This document shows positions 9,123 to 18,775 of a DNA stretch of 64,000 bases, piece by piece (within the stretch, counting starts at the first letter, position 1; every line of letters begins with the position of its first letter). The translations under genes were made by a program, and so were the position numbers. The DNA is from Insolitispirillum peregrinum (GTDB lineage Bacteria; Pseudomonadota; Alphaproteobacteria; Rhodospirillales; Rhodospirillaceae), in contig NZ_FTOA01000003.1 of the NCBI RefSeq assembly GCF_900156605.1, positions 620,001 through 684,000 on the forward strand, given 5' to 3'. The notes under the pieces were generated by a model. The model made no database searches. It was not told the DNA's origin and was given only the letters and a program-made list of their open reading frames with translations.

Positions 9123-10052
9123 TCAGGTTACAATCGAGGTATGGTCCGGCGGGCCATTGGCGATTTGCTGATAGGTCCCGGCAACCTGCTTTGCCGGAGG
9201 ATCTTCGACCGGTTCATACAGGCGGCGGGGGATACCGGATTGCTGATCCAGCACGCGCTGTTCCCCGGGCAGCAGGACTTCCTGTCCGGCATCCTGTTCG
9301 GCGGTGGTCTGTTCGCTGGCGTTATCCTGTCCCGGCAGGGGGGGCAGCGGCGGGGCTTCGTTGGCATACAGTTTTTTTGGCTGCTCGATCTCGGCCTGTG
9401 CCTTTTGCTCTTCCGGTGTTGAGGGTTCGACGCGGCCAAGGCCGGAATAACTGCTGCTTTGATCCTTGGCGCGGACCACCTGCTGCAGTTCGATCTGGTC
9501 GATGCGGCCATCGCCATTGCTGTCATAACGCTGCAAGGCATCGGGCAGACCATAGATCTCTGCCGGACCGGGCTGGTTGTCGCGGAACCTCTGTGCCCGT
9601 TCCATGGCGGCGACAATCGGGTCGTCGTTGGCAGAACCCTTGTCCTGACCGACGGGGGTGGCGGTACTGTCGATGACCTGATCCGGCCCGGCCGCTTCAT
9701 CGGACAGGGTGACGCGGGTGGCGGCAGGGCGACTGCTTCCCTGCACGGCGACCGTCGAAGCCCGTTGTGATGTGTCGGAAGAAGGATGGTTGGACGAACC
9801 AGACTGTTGCTGATCCTGCTTTTGCTGCAGCTCTTGCTGCCGCTTGTTCATCTGCTCCGCTCGCCGAGCCAGGACTTGCAGCTGCTGTGACAGGTGATCC
9901 TGGGGTTGATCGTGGTTCTGTTCACGGGAATCCGGTTGGCGACCACTTTCTTCGGGGGCAGCAATCTTGGGCGCATCAACCTTGACGGTTGCCTGTGCGA
10001 TATAGAGCCCGTCCGGCCCAACGGACTGGGACGCTGGGACTGCCACGCTCAT
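9123..10052 (-). CDS. Gln-rich, low-complexity protein with one EF-hand
   Basis: Unrecognised protein of 309 residues. The N-terminal half is polar and Gln-rich, with a probable coiled coil at residues 52-83 (QQLQVLARRAEQMNKRQQEL). A canonical calcium loop DSNGDGRIDQIE occupies residues 177-188, with Asp or Asn at positions 1, 3, 5 and 9 and Glu at 12. The C-terminal third is Pro-, Glu- and Gln-rich. No signal peptide or membrane helix is obvious. Translation should be efficient, since AAGGAGGATGCC lies directly before the ATG. A single EF-hand in a disordered scaffold suggests a calcium-responsive partner-binding protein; function is unknown. Confidence 0.7.
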   Translation of the reverse strand: MSVAVPASQSVGPDGLYIAQATVKVDAPKIAAPEESGRQPDSREQNHDQPQDHLSQQLQVLARRAEQMNKRQQELQQKQDQQQSGSSNHPSSDTSQRASTVAVQGSSRPAATRVTLSDEAAGPDQVIDSTATPVGQDKGSANDDPIVAAMERAQRFRDNQPGPAEIYGLPDALQRYDSNGDGRIDQIELQQVVRAKDQSSSYSGLGRVEPSTPEEQKAQAEIEQPKKLYANEAPPLPPLPGQDNASEQTTAEQDAGQEVLLPGEQRVLDQQSGIPRRLYEPVEDPPAKQVAGTYQQIANGPPDHTSIVT

Positions 10053-10315
10053 GGCATCCTCCTTGCCTTCTGACGATTTCCAGCATGCTTCTCATGCATA
10101 TTGAAAGTATCACCAAACATGGATTGATTGTCCAGATGGGTAAAAGGACCATTTTTTTCGTCCGTATTCTTCTTACGACCAGAGCTGAAGATAAATAAAC
10201 AGTATTAATTTATCGTCGCGGTTAGGGCTTTGGTGGGGGAGACTATCTCCTCGTTCCAATGGATGACGTCTTTCGGCCCGTCATCTCTCTGAATGTGTCG
10301 AACTTACTGTAAATA

Positions 10316-10352
10316 CATAAAAAACCGCCGCCCGTCACAGGACGGGCGGCGG
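10316..10352 (-). terminator. Rho-independent terminator after cysNC
   Basis: Perfect 12-bp stem CCGCCGCCCGTC/GACGGGCGGCGG with an ACAG loop at 10325-10352. Read leftwards it is followed by a run of six Ts. It lies 22 bp after the cysNC stop codon. Confidence 0.9.
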
Positions 10353-10373
10353 ATGTAAAGCATGCAGGGATCG

Positions 10374-12275
10374 TTAAATCAGGCCGCGTTCGCGCATCCG
10401 GGCAACGACCTGGTCGGCCATTTCTTCGGCGCTGACCTCGGCGGTCGGCTGCAGATGGATTTCTGCTGCTTCCGGGGCTTCATAGGGGCTGTCAATGCCG
10501 GTGAAGTTCTTGATCTCACCGCGACGGGCCTTGGCATACAGACCCTTGGGGTCGCGCTGTTCGCAGATTTCCAGAGGCGTATCAACGAACACTTCGAGGA
10601 ATTCTTCGGCTTCGACCATCTCGCGGGCCATCCGGCGTTCGCTGCGGAACGGCGAGATGAACGACACCAGCACGATCAGACCGGCCTCGACCATCAGTTT
10701 CGACACTTCTCCAACGCGGCGGATGTTTTCGACTCGGTCTTCGGCGGTGAAGCCCAGATCCTTGTTCAGACCATGGCGGACGTTGTCGCCGTCAAGGGTG
10801 GTGGTGTGGTGGCCCAGGGCGTGCAGCTTCTTTTCCACCAGATTGGCAACGGTCGATTTGCCCGCGCCCGACAGACCGGTGAACCACAGCACGCACGGTT
10901 TTTGCCCCTTGAGGGTGGCGCGCGCCTGCTTGCCGATTTCCAGCTTTTGCCAGTGGATGTTCGATGCCCGGCGCAGGCCGAAGTCGATCATCCCGGCGCC
11001 GACGGTGGCGTTGGTAAAGCGGTCGATCAGGATGAACGAACCGGTGTCGCGGCACTCCTTGTACGGATCAAAGGCCACGGCATGATCCAGCGCCAGATTG
11101 CAATAGCCGACTTCGTTCAGTTCCAGCTTTTTGGCCGCCTGGTGTTCCAGCGTGTTGACGTTGATCTTGTGCTTGATTTCGCTGACCGAGGCCGCCACCT
11201 GCGCCGTTCCGACGCGCAGCAGGTACTGGCGACCGGGCAGCAGGGCGGTATCGGACATCCACACCAGATGGGCGGCGACCTGATCGGATACGCTGGCCGG
11301 GGCCTCGCTGGACACCAGCACGTCGCCGCGCGAAATGTCGATCTCGTCGGCAAGGGTCAGGGTGACGGCCTGACCGGCGACACCCTGCGGCAGGTCGCCA
11401 TCCATGGTCACCACGCGGGTGACGGTGGACGACCGCCCGGACGGCAGAACGGTGATGCTGTCACCCGGCTTGACGGTGCCAGCGGCAATGGTCCCGGCAT
11501 AGCCGCGGAAATCGAGGTTCGGACGGTTGACCCACTGCACCGGCAGGCGGAATGGCCGGTTGCTGACGTCCTTGTCCACCTGCACCGTTTCCAGGAACGG
11601 CAGCAGGGCCGGGCCGGTGTACCATGGCATGGCGTCACTGGCGGCGGTGACGTTCTCGCCCTTCAGCGCCGACATCGGGATGCAGGCGATCTGCTCGAAG
11701 CCCAGTTGGGCGGCGAAGGTCTGGTATTCGGCGACGATGGCGTCAAAAGCCTGCTGGCTATAGCCGACCAGATCCATCTTGTTGATCGCCACCACCACCG
11801 TGCGGATGCCCAGCAGCGACACGATATAGCTGTGGCGGCGGGTCTGGGTCTGCACGCCATAGCGGGCATCGACCAGCAGCACGGCGAGGTCGGCGGTCGA
11901 CGCGCCGGTGGCCATGTTGCGGGTGTACTGCTCGTGACCCGGAGTGTCGGCAACGATGAACTTGCGGCGGTCGGTGGTAAAGAAGCGGTAGGCGACATCA
12001 ATGGTGATGCCCTGTTCGCGTTCCGCCTGCAGACCGTCCACCAGCAGGGCCAGATCAAGGTCGCCGCCGGTGGTGCCGAACACCTTGCTTTCCTTGCTGA
12101 GCGAGGCAAGCTGGTCTTCGAACAGCATCTTTGAATCGTACAACAGGCGCCCGATCAGGGTCGATTTGCCGTCGTCAACGCTGCCGCAGGTGATGAAACG
12201 GAGCAGGTCCTTGACTTCGTGCTGACGCAGGTAGCCTTCAATGTCGTCAGCAATCAGAGTGGTTTCCACAGACAT
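10374..12275 (-). CDS. cysNC: Bifunctional sulfate adenylyltransferase subunit 1 / APS kinase
   Basis: Fusion of 633 residues that makes APS (with CysD) and phosphorylates it to PAPS. The N-terminal CysN GTPase (about 1-440) has the P-loop [18 protein letters not shown] near residues 28-45, the effector region with [27 protein letters not shown] and NKMDL. The C-terminal CysC kinase (about 440-633) has a second P-loop [16 protein letters not shown], the DGDNVRHGL motif and the lid with FISPFR. The start overlaps the cysD stop by one base (ATGA), so the two are co-translated. A strong terminator follows. Confidence 0.98.
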   Translation of the reverse strand: MSVETTLIADDIEGYLRQHEVKDLLRFITCGSVDDGKSTLIGRLLYDSKMLFEDQLASLSKESKVFGTTGGDLDLALLVDGLQAEREQGITIDVAYRFFTTDRRKFIVADTPGHEQYTRNMATGASTADLAVLLVDARYGVQTQTRRHSYIVSLLGIRTVVVAINKMDLVGYSQQAFDAIVAEYQTFAAQLGFEQIACIPMSALKGENVTAASDAMPWYTGPALLPFLETVQVDKDVSNRPFRLPVQWVNRPNLDFRGYAGTIAAGTVKPGDSITVLPSGRSSTVTRVVTMDGDLPQGVAGQAVTLTLADEIDISRGDVLVSSEAPASVSDQVAAHLVWMSDTALLPGRQYLLRVGTAQVAASVSEIKHKINVNTLEHQAAKKLELNEVGYCNLALDHAVAFDPYKECRDTGSFILIDRFTNATVGAGMIDFGLRRASNIHWQKLEIGKQARATLKGQKPCVLWFTGLSGAGKSTVANLVEKKLHALGHHTTTLDGDNVRHGLNKDLGFTAEDRVENIRRVGEVSKLMVEAGLIVLVSFISPFRSERRMAREMVEAEEFLEVFVDTPLEICEQRDPKGLYAKARRGEIKNFTGIDSPYEAPEAAEIHLQPTAEVSAEEMADQVVARMRERGLI

Positions 12276-13186
12276 CAGAAATAACCTTCCTGCTTCTTCA
12301 ATTCCATTGATGCGGCTTGATCGTGGTCGATCACCCGACCCTGACGTTCCGACGTGCGGGCCAGCAGCATTTCCTGAATGATTTCGGTCAGGGTGGTGGC
12401 GTTCGATTCAATCGCCCCGGTCAGCGGATAGCAACCAAGGGTGCGGAAGCGCACCATCTTTTCTTCCGGGGTTTCACCGGGCAGCAACGGCATGCGCTGG
12501 TCATCGACCATGATCAGGGTTCCGTCACGGTTGACCACCGGACGTTTGGCGGCAAAGTACAGCGACGGAACGGGGATCTTTTCCAGATAGATGTACTGCC
12601 AGATATCCAGTTCGGTCCAGTTGGACAGCGGGAACACACGGATGCTTTCCCCCTTGTGGATACGGCCGTTGTACATGTTCCACAGCTCGGGGCGCTGGTT
12701 TTTCGGGTCCCAGCGGTGGGTCGAGGTGCGGAACGAGAAGATGCGTTCCTTGGCGCGGCTCTTTTCCTCGTCACGGCGAGCGCCCCCAAAGGCCGCATCA
12801 AAGCCGTACTGATCAAGGGCCTGCTTCAGCGCCTGGGTCTTCATCACATCGGTGTGGACCGCCGAACCGTGCGAGAACGGGCCTACGCCCATTTCGACGC
12901 CCTCGGGGTTGATATGGACCAGCAGGTCAATCCCCAGCTCCCTGGCGCGCTGATCACGAAAGCTGATCATCTCGCGGAATTTCCAGGTGGTATCAACGTG
13001 CAGGAACGGGAACGGCGGCTTGGACGGGTAAAACGCCTTCATTGCCAGATGCATCAGCACCGAGCTGTCTTTCCCGATCGAATAGAGCATTACCGGGTTG
13101 CGGAACTGCGCCGCAACTTCGCGGAAGATATGGATGCTTTCCGCTTCCAACCGCTGAAGGTGGGTAAGTGCCGTGCTGCTGATCAT
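12275..13186 (-). CDS. cysD: Sulfate adenylyltransferase subunit 2
   Basis: ATP-pyrophosphatase subunit that adenylates sulfate; it works with the GTPase part of CysNC. The 303 residues carry the N-type PP-loop [18 protein letters not shown] near residues 36-53, [32 protein letters not shown] and the C-terminal [14 protein letters not shown]. First gene of the cysD-cysNC pair. The 202 bp upstream of it separate it from uppS. Confidence 0.98.
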   Translation of the reverse strand: MISSTALTHLQRLEAESIHIFREVAAQFRNPVMLYSIGKDSSVLMHLAMKAFYPSKPPFPFLHVDTTWKFREMISFRDQRARELGIDLLVHINPEGVEMGVGPFSHGSAVHTDVMKTQALKQALDQYGFDAAFGGARRDEEKSRAKERIFSFRTSTHRWDPKNQRPELWNMYNGRIHKGESIRVFPLSNWTELDIWQYIYLEKIPVPSLYFAAKRPVVNRDGTLIMVDDQRMPLLPGETPEEKMVRFRTLGCYPLTGAIESNATTLTEIIQEMLLARTSERQGRVIDHDQAASMELKKQEGYF

Positions 13187-13388
13187 ATTTTACACTGGCT
13201 CCGATGGTAATTTTTTGTATTTGTACAGTTTGTGCGCGGGATTATGGCGCGGGTTTTCCAAAACTGCAACGGTATTTAGAGCAGGATGCAGAAAAGTGGA
13301 TATCGCCCCCATACCTGCCTGCCTTGCACGAAAACCCCGGACAGAACGGGCTGCCGGGGTGCAAACGGGACCATGGGACGAGGCGGCC

Positions 13389-14117
13389 CTAGACCAGTGA
13401 GGAAACGGCCCCGAATCGACGGTCGCGCAGGCCAAAGCGGGCGATGCAGTCGGCCAGCACCTCGCCGTCAAAGTCGGGCCACAGGGTGTCAACGAACAGA
13501 AACTCGGCGTAGGCGCACTGCCACAGCAGGAAATTGCTGACCCGTTGTTCGCCGCTGGTGCGAATCAGCAGGTCAGGGTCGGGGAGGGCGTGGGTCATCA
13601 ACGAGGCATTGATCATCGCTTCGTCGATATCGTCGGGCTGGCATTCACCGCTGGCGACCTTGCGGGCAATGGCGCGGGTGGCTTCGGTCAGTTCCCACCG
13701 TCCTCCATAGCTGAGGGCAATGGTCAGGTTAAGGCCGGTATTGTTGGCGGTCAGGGCGGTGACGTCGCGCATCAGGTCCTGAATGTCCTGCGACATCTGC
13801 TCGGCCTGACCGATGAAGGAAACGCGCACGTTGTCGCGGTGCATCTTCTGGGCTTCGTTGCGCAGGTACAGGCGCAACAGCCCCATCAGGGCCGAGACTT
13901 CCTGTTCCGGGCGTCGCCAGTTTTCGGTGGAAAAGCCATACAGCGTCAGATGGGTAACACCCAGATCGGGGGCGGCCTTGATGATCTTGCGGACGGATTC
14001 CACCCCGCGCTTGTGCCCGGCCACACGCGGCAATCCGCGGGCCTTGGCCCAACGCCCGTTTCCGTCCATGATGATCGCCACATGGAAGGGTTGCGCTGGC
14101 GTGCCGGTATCGGTCAC
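13389..14117 (-). CDS. uppS: Undecaprenyl diphosphate synthase (cis-prenyltransferase)
   Basis: Makes the C55 lipid carrier for peptidoglycan, O-antigen and other wall glycans. The 242 residues begin with the family signature IIMDGNGRWAKARGLPRVAGH (catalytic Asp near residue 18); LTLYGFSTENWRRPEQEV and the C-terminal DLLIRTSGEQRVSNFLLWQ with AYAEFLFVD follow. The start is GTG at 14115-14117, with GAGGA 7 nt upstream. It stands apart from the usual frr-uppS-cdsA-dxr cluster: upstream is a repeat block and htpX, downstream is cysD. Confidence 0.96.
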   Translation of the reverse strand: MTDTGTPAQPFHVAIIMDGNGRWAKARGLPRVAGHKRGVESVRKIIKAAPDLGVTHLTLYGFSTENWRRPEQEVSALMGLLRLYLRNEAQKMHRDNVRVSFIGQAEQMSQDIQDLMRDVTALTANNTGLNLTIALSYGGRWELTEATRAIARKVASGECQPDDIDEAMINASLMTHALPDPDLLIRTSGEQRVSNFLLWQCAYAEFLFVDTLWPDFDGEVLADCIARFGLRDRRFGAVSSLV

Positions 14118-14267
14118 TGACTGTCCTCGCTGTATTCGTGTGGTGAGCCGGGACCGACGGATGGTGGGTCAGTGTTTCCAGGCGGGGTGCGCCTGAAGAT
14201 AAAAAGGCACTTCCCCGCTGTCTAGGACAAAATGGCATCGCCGAAAACGAGGAGGATCAAAACCGCT

Positions 14268-14362
14268 TGGAGCATTTTCAAGTTGACCGTCTCCGGTCAA
14301 CGGCTCGGAAAATGCGGCCCTAAAAGGGAAGAGCGTTTTCGCTCGGTGTGAAAACGCTTCTA
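14268..14362. repeat. 94-95 bp two-hairpin palindromic repeat, copy 1 (inverted)
   Basis: Inverse-orientation copy of the repeat also found at 35277-35370 and 40758-40851. It contains nested arms GCATTTTC/GAAAATGC around GTTGACCG/CGGTCAAC, then a hairpin AGAGCGTTTTC pairing with GAAAACGC and the copy's one-base-disrupted end. Its terminal TAGA is shared with the first bases of the next repeat (14361). The region 14160-14267 upstream holds the presumed uppS promoter and no gene. Confidence 0.88.
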
Positions 14363-14591
14363 GAGCATTGTGTGAAAAGTGGGACACAGTACACGACAGT
14401 AAGGAAACAAGGACGTGGAGCGCTGCTCCACACCTCGCTGGGGCCGTCGGGCCCCAGGCTCCATTGCTTTGATATTGAAAGAAAAGATGGGGGTCCGGGG
14501 GCTTTGTCCCCCGGACAGGTGCGGACGGCAGTCCGCCATTCTCCACCAACTGTCGTGTACTGTGGCGTCCGGCTTAACGCACGCTGTTCTA
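14361..14591. repeat. Composite structured repeat, copy 2
   Basis: Same orientation as the 7265 copy, but the first palindrome and linker are shortened to about 24 bp. The inverted repeats CACAGTACACGACAGT (14385-14400) and ACTGTCGTGTACTGTG (14549-14564) are perfect over 16 bp. Hairpins lie at 14415-14431, 14438-14457 (CTGGGGCC/GGCCCCAG), 14493-14516 (GTCCGGGGG/CCCCCGGAC) and 14521-14536 (GCGGAC/GTCCGC, loop GGCA). The stems differ from copy 1 yet still pair. The outer flank (14565-14591) resembles the parE-proximal end of the 59725 copy and supplies the htpX TAG stop. Confidence 0.9.
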
Positions 14592-15491
14592 GACGTAATT
14601 GCCCCACGGCCCACGGGTGGTGCTGGCCCCCATTTCGGCGGCCAGAGCGCGCAGGGCGGCGACGCGGTTTTCCGTGTTCGGGTGGGTCGAAAACAGGTTG
14701 TCACCTCGGCGGGCATGCAGTGGATTGACAATGAACAGGTGGGCGGTGGCCGGATTTCTCTCGGCAGCCATATTGTCCACCTGATGGGCGGCGGTTTCCA
14801 GCTTTTGCAGGGCCGAGGCCAGCGATAACGGATTGCCACAAATGATGCCGCCGATGCGGTCGGCTTCGTATTCGCGGCTGCGCGAAATGCACATCTGCAC
14901 CAGCGAAGCGGCCAGCGGGGCGAGGATCATCATCAACAGACCGCCGACGAAGCCCAGCGGATTGCCGCCGTTGCCCTGTTCGTCGCTGTTGTGCGACGGG
15001 GTAAAGAAAAAGGCAAAGTTGGCCAGCATCCCGATTGCCCCGGCGATGGTGGCGGTGATGGTCATGATCAGGGTGTCGCGGTTGCGGACGTGGGCCAGTT
15101 CGTGGGCCATCACCCCGGCGATTTCTTCGTGGCTGAGGATGCGCAGCAGACCGGTGGTGGCGGCAACGGCGGCATTGTCCGGGTTGCGACCGGTGGCAAA
15201 GGCGTTCGGTTGCGGGGTATCAATGATGTACACCCGCGGCATCGGCATGTCGGCGCGCTGGGCCAGCTGGCGGACGATGCCATAAAAGGCCGGGGCAGTG
15301 CTTTCATCGACCTGACGGGCTCCGTACATCGACAGAACCATCTTGTCCGAATTCCAGTAGGAGAAGACGTTCATCCCCAACGCCACCACAAAGGCGATGG
15401 CGACGCCGGTTGTTCCCCCGATAAAATAGCCGACGATCAGGAACAGCGCGGTCATGACGGCCAGCAAAAGGGCGGTGCGTGCGTAATTCAT
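14589..15491 (-). CDS. htpX: Membrane-bound zinc metalloprotease HtpX
   Basis: Inner-membrane M48 peptidase for quality control of membrane proteins. The 300 residues have two N-terminal membrane helices (about 5-22 and 28-46), the zinc site HELAH at 130-134 in [19 protein letters not shown], two further hydrophobic segments (about 145-165 and 180-200) and the third ligand in [10 protein letters not shown]. It ends in a TAG shared with the flank of a repeat element. Stress regulation is known for the family but cannot be shown here. Confidence 0.96.
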   Translation of the reverse strand: MNYARTALLLAVMTALFLIVGYFIGGTTGVAIAFVVALGMNVFSYWNSDKMVLSMYGARQVDESTAPAFYGIVRQLAQRADMPMPRVYIIDTPQPNAFATGRNPDNAAVAATTGLLRILSHEEIAGVMAHELAHVRNRDTLIMTITATIAGAIGMLANFAFFFTPSHNSDEQGNGGNPLGFVGGLLMMILAPLAASLVQMCISRSREYEADRIGGIICGNPLSLASALQKLETAAHQVDNMAAERNPATAHLFIVNPLHARRGDNLFSTHPNTENRVAALRALAAEMGASTTRGPWGNYV

Positions 15492-15585
15492 GGCCTGTCA
15501 CTCGTCATGAAACGGCGGAAAGGGGCGAAAGTGCCTGTCCCTGTTAGGTAGAGCAGACAGGCGGCATCATCAAGGGGAGGCCGCA

Positions 15586-16479
15586 CTACTCTTTCCAGCG
15601 GCGATGGGCCCACAGCCATTGCTCCGGGTGGGCACGGATGCAGTCCTCAAGCTGCCGGTTGGCGGCCAGCATCAGCGATTCGATGTCTGCACTGCGGTTG
15701 CCGGTGTTCGGTAATGGCAGAGGATCACTGAACACCACCCGGAACCGGGCGCCGTTCAGGCGCACCAGATGGCACAGGCGCGGTTCGATGCCGAACTTCA
15801 GCGCAAAGCTGGCCAGCGCCGGGGCGGTCATCGCCGGTCGGCCAAAGAACGGCAGCTCGATGCCGTCGTTCATTTTCTGGTCGATCAACAGCCCCAGATG
15901 CTGGCCGCTTTTCAGCAGTTCCAGCGACCGCTTGGCGCCGTCGCGGCCCTTGGGGATCGCCTCGCGGCCCTGGGCCTGGCGGGTCTGAATGAACAGGTTC
16001 AGCATCAGCGGATTGTTTGGGGCGCGGTAGATCGGGTGGACGGTCAACTGGAACAGGCTGTGCAGGATGGCACCGGTCAGTTCCCAGTTGGCGATGTGAC
16101 CGCCAAACATCAGCCCGGCCTTGCCACTGTCGCGGAAGGCAATCGCTCCGGCGGCATTGACCACTTCCAGACGGTTCTGCGCCGGGTCACAGATGGTTTC
16201 GGCGTGCGGCAGCTCGCCGATGATCCGCCCCAGATTGTCCCACATGCCGGTCAGGGTCTGCTCGACCCGATCGGCGGACATGTCGGGGAAGGTGCGGGTC
16301 AAATTGCGGCGGGCGATCCTGTGGGCACGCAGGCGCGGGCCGACCTGTCGCAGCAACCAGCCACAAAAGCCCGAGGCCGCATCGACCGACAACCGCCGTA
16401 GCAGCGCCATCAGGGCCAGCGCGGCCCAGTATTGCAGACGCCAGGCCACACGTTTGGAAAAAGGCACGGTTTGTTTCAC
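15586..16479 (-). CDS. LpxL/LpxM-like lipid A acyltransferase
   Basis: Late acyltransferase that probably adds a secondary acyl chain to Kdo-lipid A. The frame is open to 16566, but that would overlap lpxK by 90 bp. A GTG at 16477-16479 has AGGAGG just upstream and overlaps the lpxK stop as GTGA, giving 297 residues. Features are an N-terminal hydrophobic segment, the catalytic HX4E motif in FGGHIANWELTGA, the IYRAPNNPL and LIDQKMNDG motifs and the C-terminal HPEQWLWAHRRWK. Last gene of the lipid A run. Acyl-chain preference cannot be read from sequence. Confidence 0.92.
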   Translation of the reverse strand: MKQTVPFSKRVAWRLQYWAALALMALLRRLSVDAASGFCGWLLRQVGPRLRAHRIARRNLTRTFPDMSADRVEQTLTGMWDNLGRIIGELPHAETICDPAQNRLEVVNAAGAIAFRDSGKAGLMFGGHIANWELTGAILHSLFQLTVHPIYRAPNNPLMLNLFIQTRQAQGREAIPKGRDGAKRSLELLKSGQHLGLLIDQKMNDGIELPFFGRPAMTAPALASFALKFGIEPRLCHLVRLNGARFRVVFSDPLPLPNTGNRSADIESLMLAANRQLEDCIRAHPEQWLWAHRRWKE

Positions 16480-17495
16480 TGTTCCTCCTGATGGCGGATG
16501 CGCAGCCGGTCCGGCACGGCCAGCACCGGCGCAAGAACCGCTTTCAAGGCTGCCAGATCGCGCCACTGAACGCTGATCGGCAGAATATCGACCTGCTGGC
16601 GCTGATCAACCCCCAGCCGCACCGCATCCTTGGCGGTGGTGACCGGAATGGCCTGCAGGGCAAAGGCTTCGTCCAGAATCGGCTGGATGTCGGCAGGCTC
16701 ATAGGGGTAATGGTCGGCAAAGGGATGGCTGGCGACCACCTGCGCCCCCAGCGCCCGCAACGAGGCAAAGAATTTGGCCGGACGACCGATCCCGGCAAAG
16801 GCCACCACCCGCCGCCCCTGCAAGCGGGCGACCGCCTGTGGATCGGGGCGCAGGTCGCCGAACAGCACCGGCAGACCGGCGGGCAGACGGCGGCACAGGC
16901 CGGTCTGGTCATCGCCCAGCATCACCACCGCGCCGCCATTCTGCTGCAGGCGGGCGAGGGCGCGGGCCAGCGGTTCGCGCAACGGGCCGGATGGCATCAC
17001 CCGGCCATTGCCCAGACCGGTGGCGCCGTCGATCACCAGCAGGCTCAGGGAGGGGCGCAGCGCCGGGTTCTGAAAGCCATCGTCCATCACCACCACCCTG
17101 GCCCCGGCAGCAGCAGCGGCGGCGGCTCCGGCACGGCGATCACGGGCGACCCAGGTTGGGGCCTGCGTTGCCAGCAACAGGGCTTCGTCGCCCACCTGCT
17201 CAAAGCTGTGCTGCGCGGGCTGCACCGCCAGCGGTCCGCGTTCTGATCCGCCATAGCCGCGCAGCAGGGCATGGGCCGACAGGCCCGAGGCGGTCAGCCG
17301 GGCCAGCAGGTCGAGCGCCACCGGGGTCTTGCCCGCGCCTCCGGCGACCACGTTGCCAACACAGATCAGCGGGCAGGGCGGGGCGGCAGGCGTGCGCCGC
17401 ATGCGCCACCAGCCAGCCAGACTGTACAGCCCGGCCAGTGGTTCCAGCAGGCGCGGCAGCGGGCCGTCCTTCGACCAGAAGGCAGGGGTCTTCAC
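16476..17495 (-). CDS. lpxK: Tetraacyldisaccharide 4'-kinase
   Basis: Phosphorylates the 4' position of tetraacyldisaccharide 1-phosphate to give lipid IVA at the inner membrane. The 339 residues include an N-terminal amphipathic or membrane segment, the Walker A motif VGNVVAGGAGKTPVAL near residues 46-61, ALLRGYGGSERGPLAV, and VVVMDDGFQNPAL with its catalytic Asp. The start is a GTG with an AGGAG box, overlapping the waaA stop as GTGA. It is coupled to waaA upstream and the lpxL-like gene downstream. Confidence 0.96.
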   Translation of the reverse strand: MKTPAFWSKDGPLPRLLEPLAGLYSLAGWWRMRRTPAAPPCPLICVGNVVAGGAGKTPVALDLLARLTASGLSAHALLRGYGGSERGPLAVQPAQHSFEQVGDEALLLATQAPTWVARDRRAGAAAAAAAGARVVVMDDGFQNPALRPSLSLLVIDGATGLGNGRVMPSGPLREPLARALARLQQNGGAVVMLGDDQTGLCRRLPAGLPVLFGDLRPDPQAVARLQGRRVVAFAGIGRPAKFFASLRALGAQVVASHPFADHYPYEPADIQPILDEAFALQAIPVTTAKDAVRLGVDQRQQVDILPISVQWRDLAALKAVLAPVLAVPDRLRIRHQEEQ

Positions 17496-18775
17496 CGGCT
17501 TTCTCCTGCCAGCAGCGGGGCGAGGGCGGCGACAACCCGTTCGGTAACGGCAGCTTCGGCACTGGCGAGGGCTTGCCCGGCGTCGGCCATCACCGCCCGT
17601 GCCCGCTCATCGCGCAGCAGCCAGCCAATGGTTTCGGCCAGTGCCGACGGGTCGGCAACCTGCCGGGCGGCACCGCTGAGGGTCATCTGGTCGGCCAGCA
17701 GGGCAAAGTTGCCCATCGATGGCCCGAACACCACCGAACAGCCCAGCCGGGCCGGTTCCAGCGGGTTTTGCCCGCCGCCCGCATGGGGCAGGTCCGGCAG
17801 CGACTTGCCGACGAACACCACCGGGCACAAACGGTAAAACAGCCCCAGTTCCCCCAGTGTGTCAGCGATATAGACCGAGGTCGCCGCCGTGGGAGTGCCA
17901 CCGGTGGAGCGCAGGGAAACCTCCGCCCCGGCAGCGGCCAGGTCGGTGGCGATTTCAGGGCCGCGTTGCGGGTGGCGCGGGACGATGATGGTCAGCAGGT
18001 CGGGCAGGGTGTCCTGAAGCTGGCGGTGAACCTGCCAGACGGCGATTTCTTCGCCGGGATGGGTGGAGGACGCCAGCCAGCAGGGCCGCGCACCGATGAT
18101 CTGCCGCAAGGCTTTCAGGGCTTCGTCATCGGCCGGCAAGGGCGCGGCGGCTGATTTCAGGTTGCCGACACAGCGGGCCGAGGCCGCCCCCAGCAGCGAC
18201 AGTCGGGCGGCATCCTGATCGGTCTGCCCCAGCACCACCTGAAAGGCACCCAGCATGCCGCCGATGAAGGCGGGCAGCCGTTGCCACGAGCGCAGCGAGG
18301 AGTCCGATACCCGGCCATTGACCAGCGCCATCGGAATGGCGCGGCGACGGGTTTCATGGATCAGGTTGGGCCAGAACTCGCTTTCCAGCCAGACCACCGC
18401 ATCCGGTCGCCAGTGGTCGAGAAAGCGGCGGACCCACGGCAGGCGGTCCACTGGTACGAACTGGTGAAAGGCGCGCGGCGGCAGGCGTTGCATCATCAGC
18501 TCTGCCGAGGTGACGGTGCCGCTGGTGACCATCACCGTCCAGTCGGGATAGCGGGCCAGCAGCAGGTCGATCAGCGGCAGCACCGACAGGCATTCCCCCA
18601 CCGAGGCTCCGTGCATCCACAGCAGCTTGCCCTCTGGCCGCAGGCGGCCCGCACGGCCCAGCCGCTCGCCGAAGCGGGTCGGATGTTCCTTGCCGCGTTT
18701 CAGGCGGCGGCGCAGGTACAGATGCAGGGCCGGACCGGCGAGGGTGGTCAGGGCGGCATACAGGCGGCGGATCAT
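17492..18775 (-). CDS. waaA: 3-deoxy-D-manno-octulosonic acid (Kdo) transferase
   Basis: GT30 glycosyltransferase that attaches Kdo from CMP-Kdo to the lipid A precursor. The 427 residues show an N-terminal membrane anchor (about 5-22), LLWMHGASVGECLSVLPLI with the catalytic base, VWLESEFWPNLI, the CMP-binding STHPGEEIAVW, and the C-terminal PDLPHAGGGQNPLEPARLG. It overlaps both neighbours by 4 bp (ATGA and GTGA types), implying translational coupling. The number of Kdo units added cannot be predicted. Confidence 0.96.
   Translation of the reverse strand: MIRRLYAALTTLAGPALHLYLRRRLKRGKEHPTRFGERLGRAGRLRPEGKLLWMHGASVGECLSVLPLIDLLLARYPDWTVMVTSGTVTSAELMMQRLPPRAFHQFVPVDRLPWVRRFLDHWRPDAVVWLESEFWPNLIHETRRRAIPMALVNGRVSDSSLRSWQRLPAFIGGMLGAFQVVLGQTDQDAARLSLLGAASARCVGNLKSAAAPLPADDEALKALRQIIGARPCWLASSTHPGEEIAVWQVHRQLQDTLPDLLTIIVPRHPQRGPEIATDLAAAGAEVSLRSTGGTPTAATSVYIADTLGELGLFYRLCPVVFVGKSLPDLPHAGGGQNPLEPARLGCSVVFGPSMGNFALLADQMTLSGAARQVADPSALAETIGWLLRDERARAVMADAGQALASAEAAVTERVVAALAPLLAGESR

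Noticed and set aside
10362-12134. 590-codon frame antisense to cysNC
   Set aside because: Shadow of a well-conserved fusion enzyme; no start signal or motif.
13266-13310. Further AGAGC-type repeat between cysD and uppS
   Set aside because: TTTAGAGCAGGATGCAGAAA resembles one arm of the palindromes, but no pairing arm or conserved partner was found; too little to call.
16838-18154. 438-codon frame across lpxK and waaA on the plus strand
   Set aside because: Arg/Pro/Ala-rich low-complexity product spanning two secure genes in the opposite direction.
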